Assembly (NCBI GenBank): GCA_031274855.1 | Contig: JAISPO010000067.1 | Location: forward strand, 1 to 7,471 | Reading direction: 5' to 3' | DNA from: Zoogloeaceae bacterium | Lineage (GTDB): Bacteria; Pseudomonadota; Gammaproteobacteria; Burkholderiales; Rhodocyclaceae | Length of the DNA stretch: 7,471 bases | Shown here: piece by piece, positions 6,934 to 7,471 of the stretch | Numbering within the stretch: position 1 is the first letter of the stretch | Layout: each line of letters starts with the position of its first letter | Made by a program: the position numbers and the translations under genes | Notes under the pieces: generated by a model | The model's input: only the letters and a program-made list of their open reading frames with translations | The model's database searches: none | What the model was told of the DNA's origin: nothing

Positions 6934-6941
6934 GACCGGTG

Positions 6942-6973
6942 AAACGGCAGCTATGGAGAACCCGCTGCCGTCT
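6942..6973 (-). other. Stem-loop between hupB and tRNA-Val
   Basis: On the - strand AGACGGCAG (6973-6965) pairs with CTGCCGTTT (6950-6942), with one G-U pair and a 14-base loop. Only TTTC follows, so it is at best a weak terminator. It lies between the hupB stop and the 5' end of tRNA-Val, where it could stabilise the hupB mRNA 3' end after RNase P and endonuclease processing, or reduce readthrough. Confidence 0.4.
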
Positions 6974-6985
6974 TGCTTGCCGCGG

Positions 6986-6994
6986 ATTGTATCA
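6986..6994 (-). promoter_or_regulatory. Possible extended -10 for tRNA-Val
   Basis: The - strand reads TGATACAAT across the hupB stop codon: a TACAAT hexamer (6991-6986) preceded by TGN, the extended -10 pattern. No TTGACA-like hexamer lies 17 bases upstream inside hupB. It could give tRNA-Val (and the kinase) a start of their own, or they may rely on the hupB promoter. Confidence 0.3.
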
Positions 6995-7264
6995 GTTGAT
7001 CGCTTCTTTCAGCCGCTTGGCGACTCGAAACCGCAAAACCTTGGTCGCGGCGATTTCAATAGTGGCACCGGTGCGCGGGTTGCGTCCGATACGGGCTGCG
7101 TGGAGACTGACATGGAAGCTGCCGAAGTCCGCCAGCCTGACAATCTCATCTTTTTTCAGGGCTGCCACGATGCCTTCAATCGCGGCGTTCAACGCCCGCT
7201 CTGCCGAGACTTTGGAAACATCGGCTTGCAGGGCAATATGATCAATCAGTTCCGTTTTGTTCAT
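6992..7264 (-). CDS. hupB: HU-type DNA-binding nucleoid protein
   Basis: HU is a small dimeric protein that bends and compacts DNA in the nucleoid and assists replication, repair and gene control. The 90-residue product is exactly family length. Visible features: the N-terminal helical dimerisation part MNKTELIDHIA...ALNAAIEGI, the turn LADFGSFHV (44-52), and the DNA-binding arm with AARIGRNPRTG (56-66), including intercalating P63. The C-terminus reads FRVAKRLKEAIN where common HUs have FKAGKALKDAVN, a mild change. ATG 7264 is supported by AGGAAA (7276-7271) six bases upstream and by a good promoter at 7302-7330. The neighbour pair hupB then tRNA-Val is one I associate with betaproteobacteria, which favours hupB over hupA, although the lon gene often found upstream is not here. 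HU rather than IHF is favoured by overall similarity. Confidence 0.93.
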   Translation of the reverse strand: MNKTELIDHIALQADVSKVSAERALNAAIEGIVAALKKDEIVRLADFGSFHVSLHAARIGRNPRTGATIEIAATKVLRFRVAKRLKEAIN

Positions 7265-7301
7265 GGCGAGTTTCCTGTACTGGGTTGTGGTTCAGGCCGT
7301 C

Positions 7302-7330
7302 CTTATACCAAGCTCCGCGAATTCATTCAA
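7302..7330 (-). promoter_or_regulatory. hupB: Sigma-70 promoter of hupB
   Basis: On the - strand TTGAAT (7330-7325) and TATAAG (7307-7302) are separated by exactly 17 bases. The -10 matches consensus at five of six positions and the -35 at four of six. The expected transcription start is near 7295, leaving a leader of about 30 bases with the AGGAAA ribosome binding site before the hupB ATG. Confidence 0.75.
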
Positions 7331-7340
7331 CTGACGTCAG
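7331..7340. repeat. Perfect palindrome CTGACGTCAG next to the hupB -35
   Basis: A perfect 10-base palindrome directly abuts the upstream edge of the hupB -35 hexamer. The position suits an activator or operator site; the binding protein is unknown. A 10-base palindrome can also occur by chance. Confidence 0.4.
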
Positions 7341-7349
7341 GAGACGACA

Positions 7350-7370
7350 GATACGGGTTTTACCTGTATC
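7350..7370. repeat. Imperfect 21-base inverted repeat between divergent promoters
   Basis: GATACGGGT (7350-7358) and ACCTGTATC (7362-7370) are inverted copies with one mismatch around a TTT centre. It lies between the hupB -35 (ending 7330) and the -35 of the rightward promoter (starting 7395). As RNA it would be a 9-bp hairpin with one G-U pair, but neither predicted transcript includes it, so a dimeric regulator site is the more natural reading. Confidence 0.5.
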
Positions 7371-7394
7371 CTGAGCCCTGTAACCCGAAACCTG

Positions 7395-7423
7395 TTGCAG
7401 CGAAGGCGCGATTCCTATATAAA
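7395..7423 (+). promoter_or_regulatory. Rightward sigma-70 promoter
   Basis: TTGCAG (7395-7400) and TATAAA (7418-7423) are separated by exactly 17 bases. The expected start is near 7430, about 25 bases before an ATG at 7455. It points away from hupB, towards the gene that begins at the window edge. Confidence 0.65.
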
Positions 7424-7454
7424 GCTGCATTTTTGCCGACGGATAGACCCCAGC

Positions 7455-7471
7455 ATGGCCGACGATTTTCT
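7455..7471 (+). CDS. Start of an unidentified gene (5' fragment)
   Basis: ATG at 7455 opens a frame M-A-D-D-F that leaves the window after five full codons. It is downstream of a good promoter at a suitable distance, but the ribosome binding site is poor (GGATAG at 7441-7446, then CCCCAGC). Too little is visible to name a family or to be certain that translation starts here. Confidence 0.4.

Overview
The window looks like ordinary chromosomal core sequence from a Gram-negative bacterium, most likely a betaproteobacterium. The pointers are a uvrB gene divergent from an aspC/tyrB-type aminotransferase, a hupB-type HU gene followed by tRNA-Val(UAC), and a GlrK/GlrR (QseE/QseF)-like two-component pair. 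This placement is inferred from gene content and protein style; no database search was possible. No mobile element, CRISPR array, integrase or phage gene is visible.

Layout, left to right. (1) Positions 1-287 hold the 3' end of a glycosyltransferase gene of the TPR/GT9-like kind, on the + strand. (2) A 130-base gap follows, with a small hairpin and an AT-rich 16-base palindrome. (3) uvrB (nucleotide excision repair) lies on the - strand at 418-2469. (4) A 75-base divergent promoter region separates it from an aromatic/aspartate aminotransferase on the + strand (2545-3750). (5) tRNA-Asn(GUU) at 3804-3879 has its own promoter and a rho-independent terminator, and ends almost against the stop codon of the convergent response regulator. 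(6) On the - strand, reading right to left, come hupB (7264-6992), tRNA-Val (6933-6858), a sensor histidine kinase (6787-5351) and an NtrC-type response regulator (5244-3916). (7) The right end (7265-7454) is a divergent promoter region with two good sigma-70-like promoters and two inverted repeats. It is followed by the first codons of an unidentified + strand gene.

How the genes work together: the kinase and regulator form a probable envelope-sensing two-component system related to GlrK/GlrR. There is no QseG lipoprotein gene between them. The kinase has no obvious promoter of its own and may be transcribed by readthrough from hupB/tRNA-Val. The most unusual point is the regulator's AAA+ domain. 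It keeps Walker A and Walker B but has lost the GAFTGA loop that contacts sigma-54, and also one of the two arginines of the arginine-finger region, so it may not act as a classical sigma-54 activator. A ten-codon open frame with a good Shine-Dalgarno sequence sits just upstream of the regulator, and its stop overlaps the regulator's start codon (TAATG). This suggests translational coupling. The other genes are conserved housekeeping functions with no visible damage. I found no convincing new multi-gene system.
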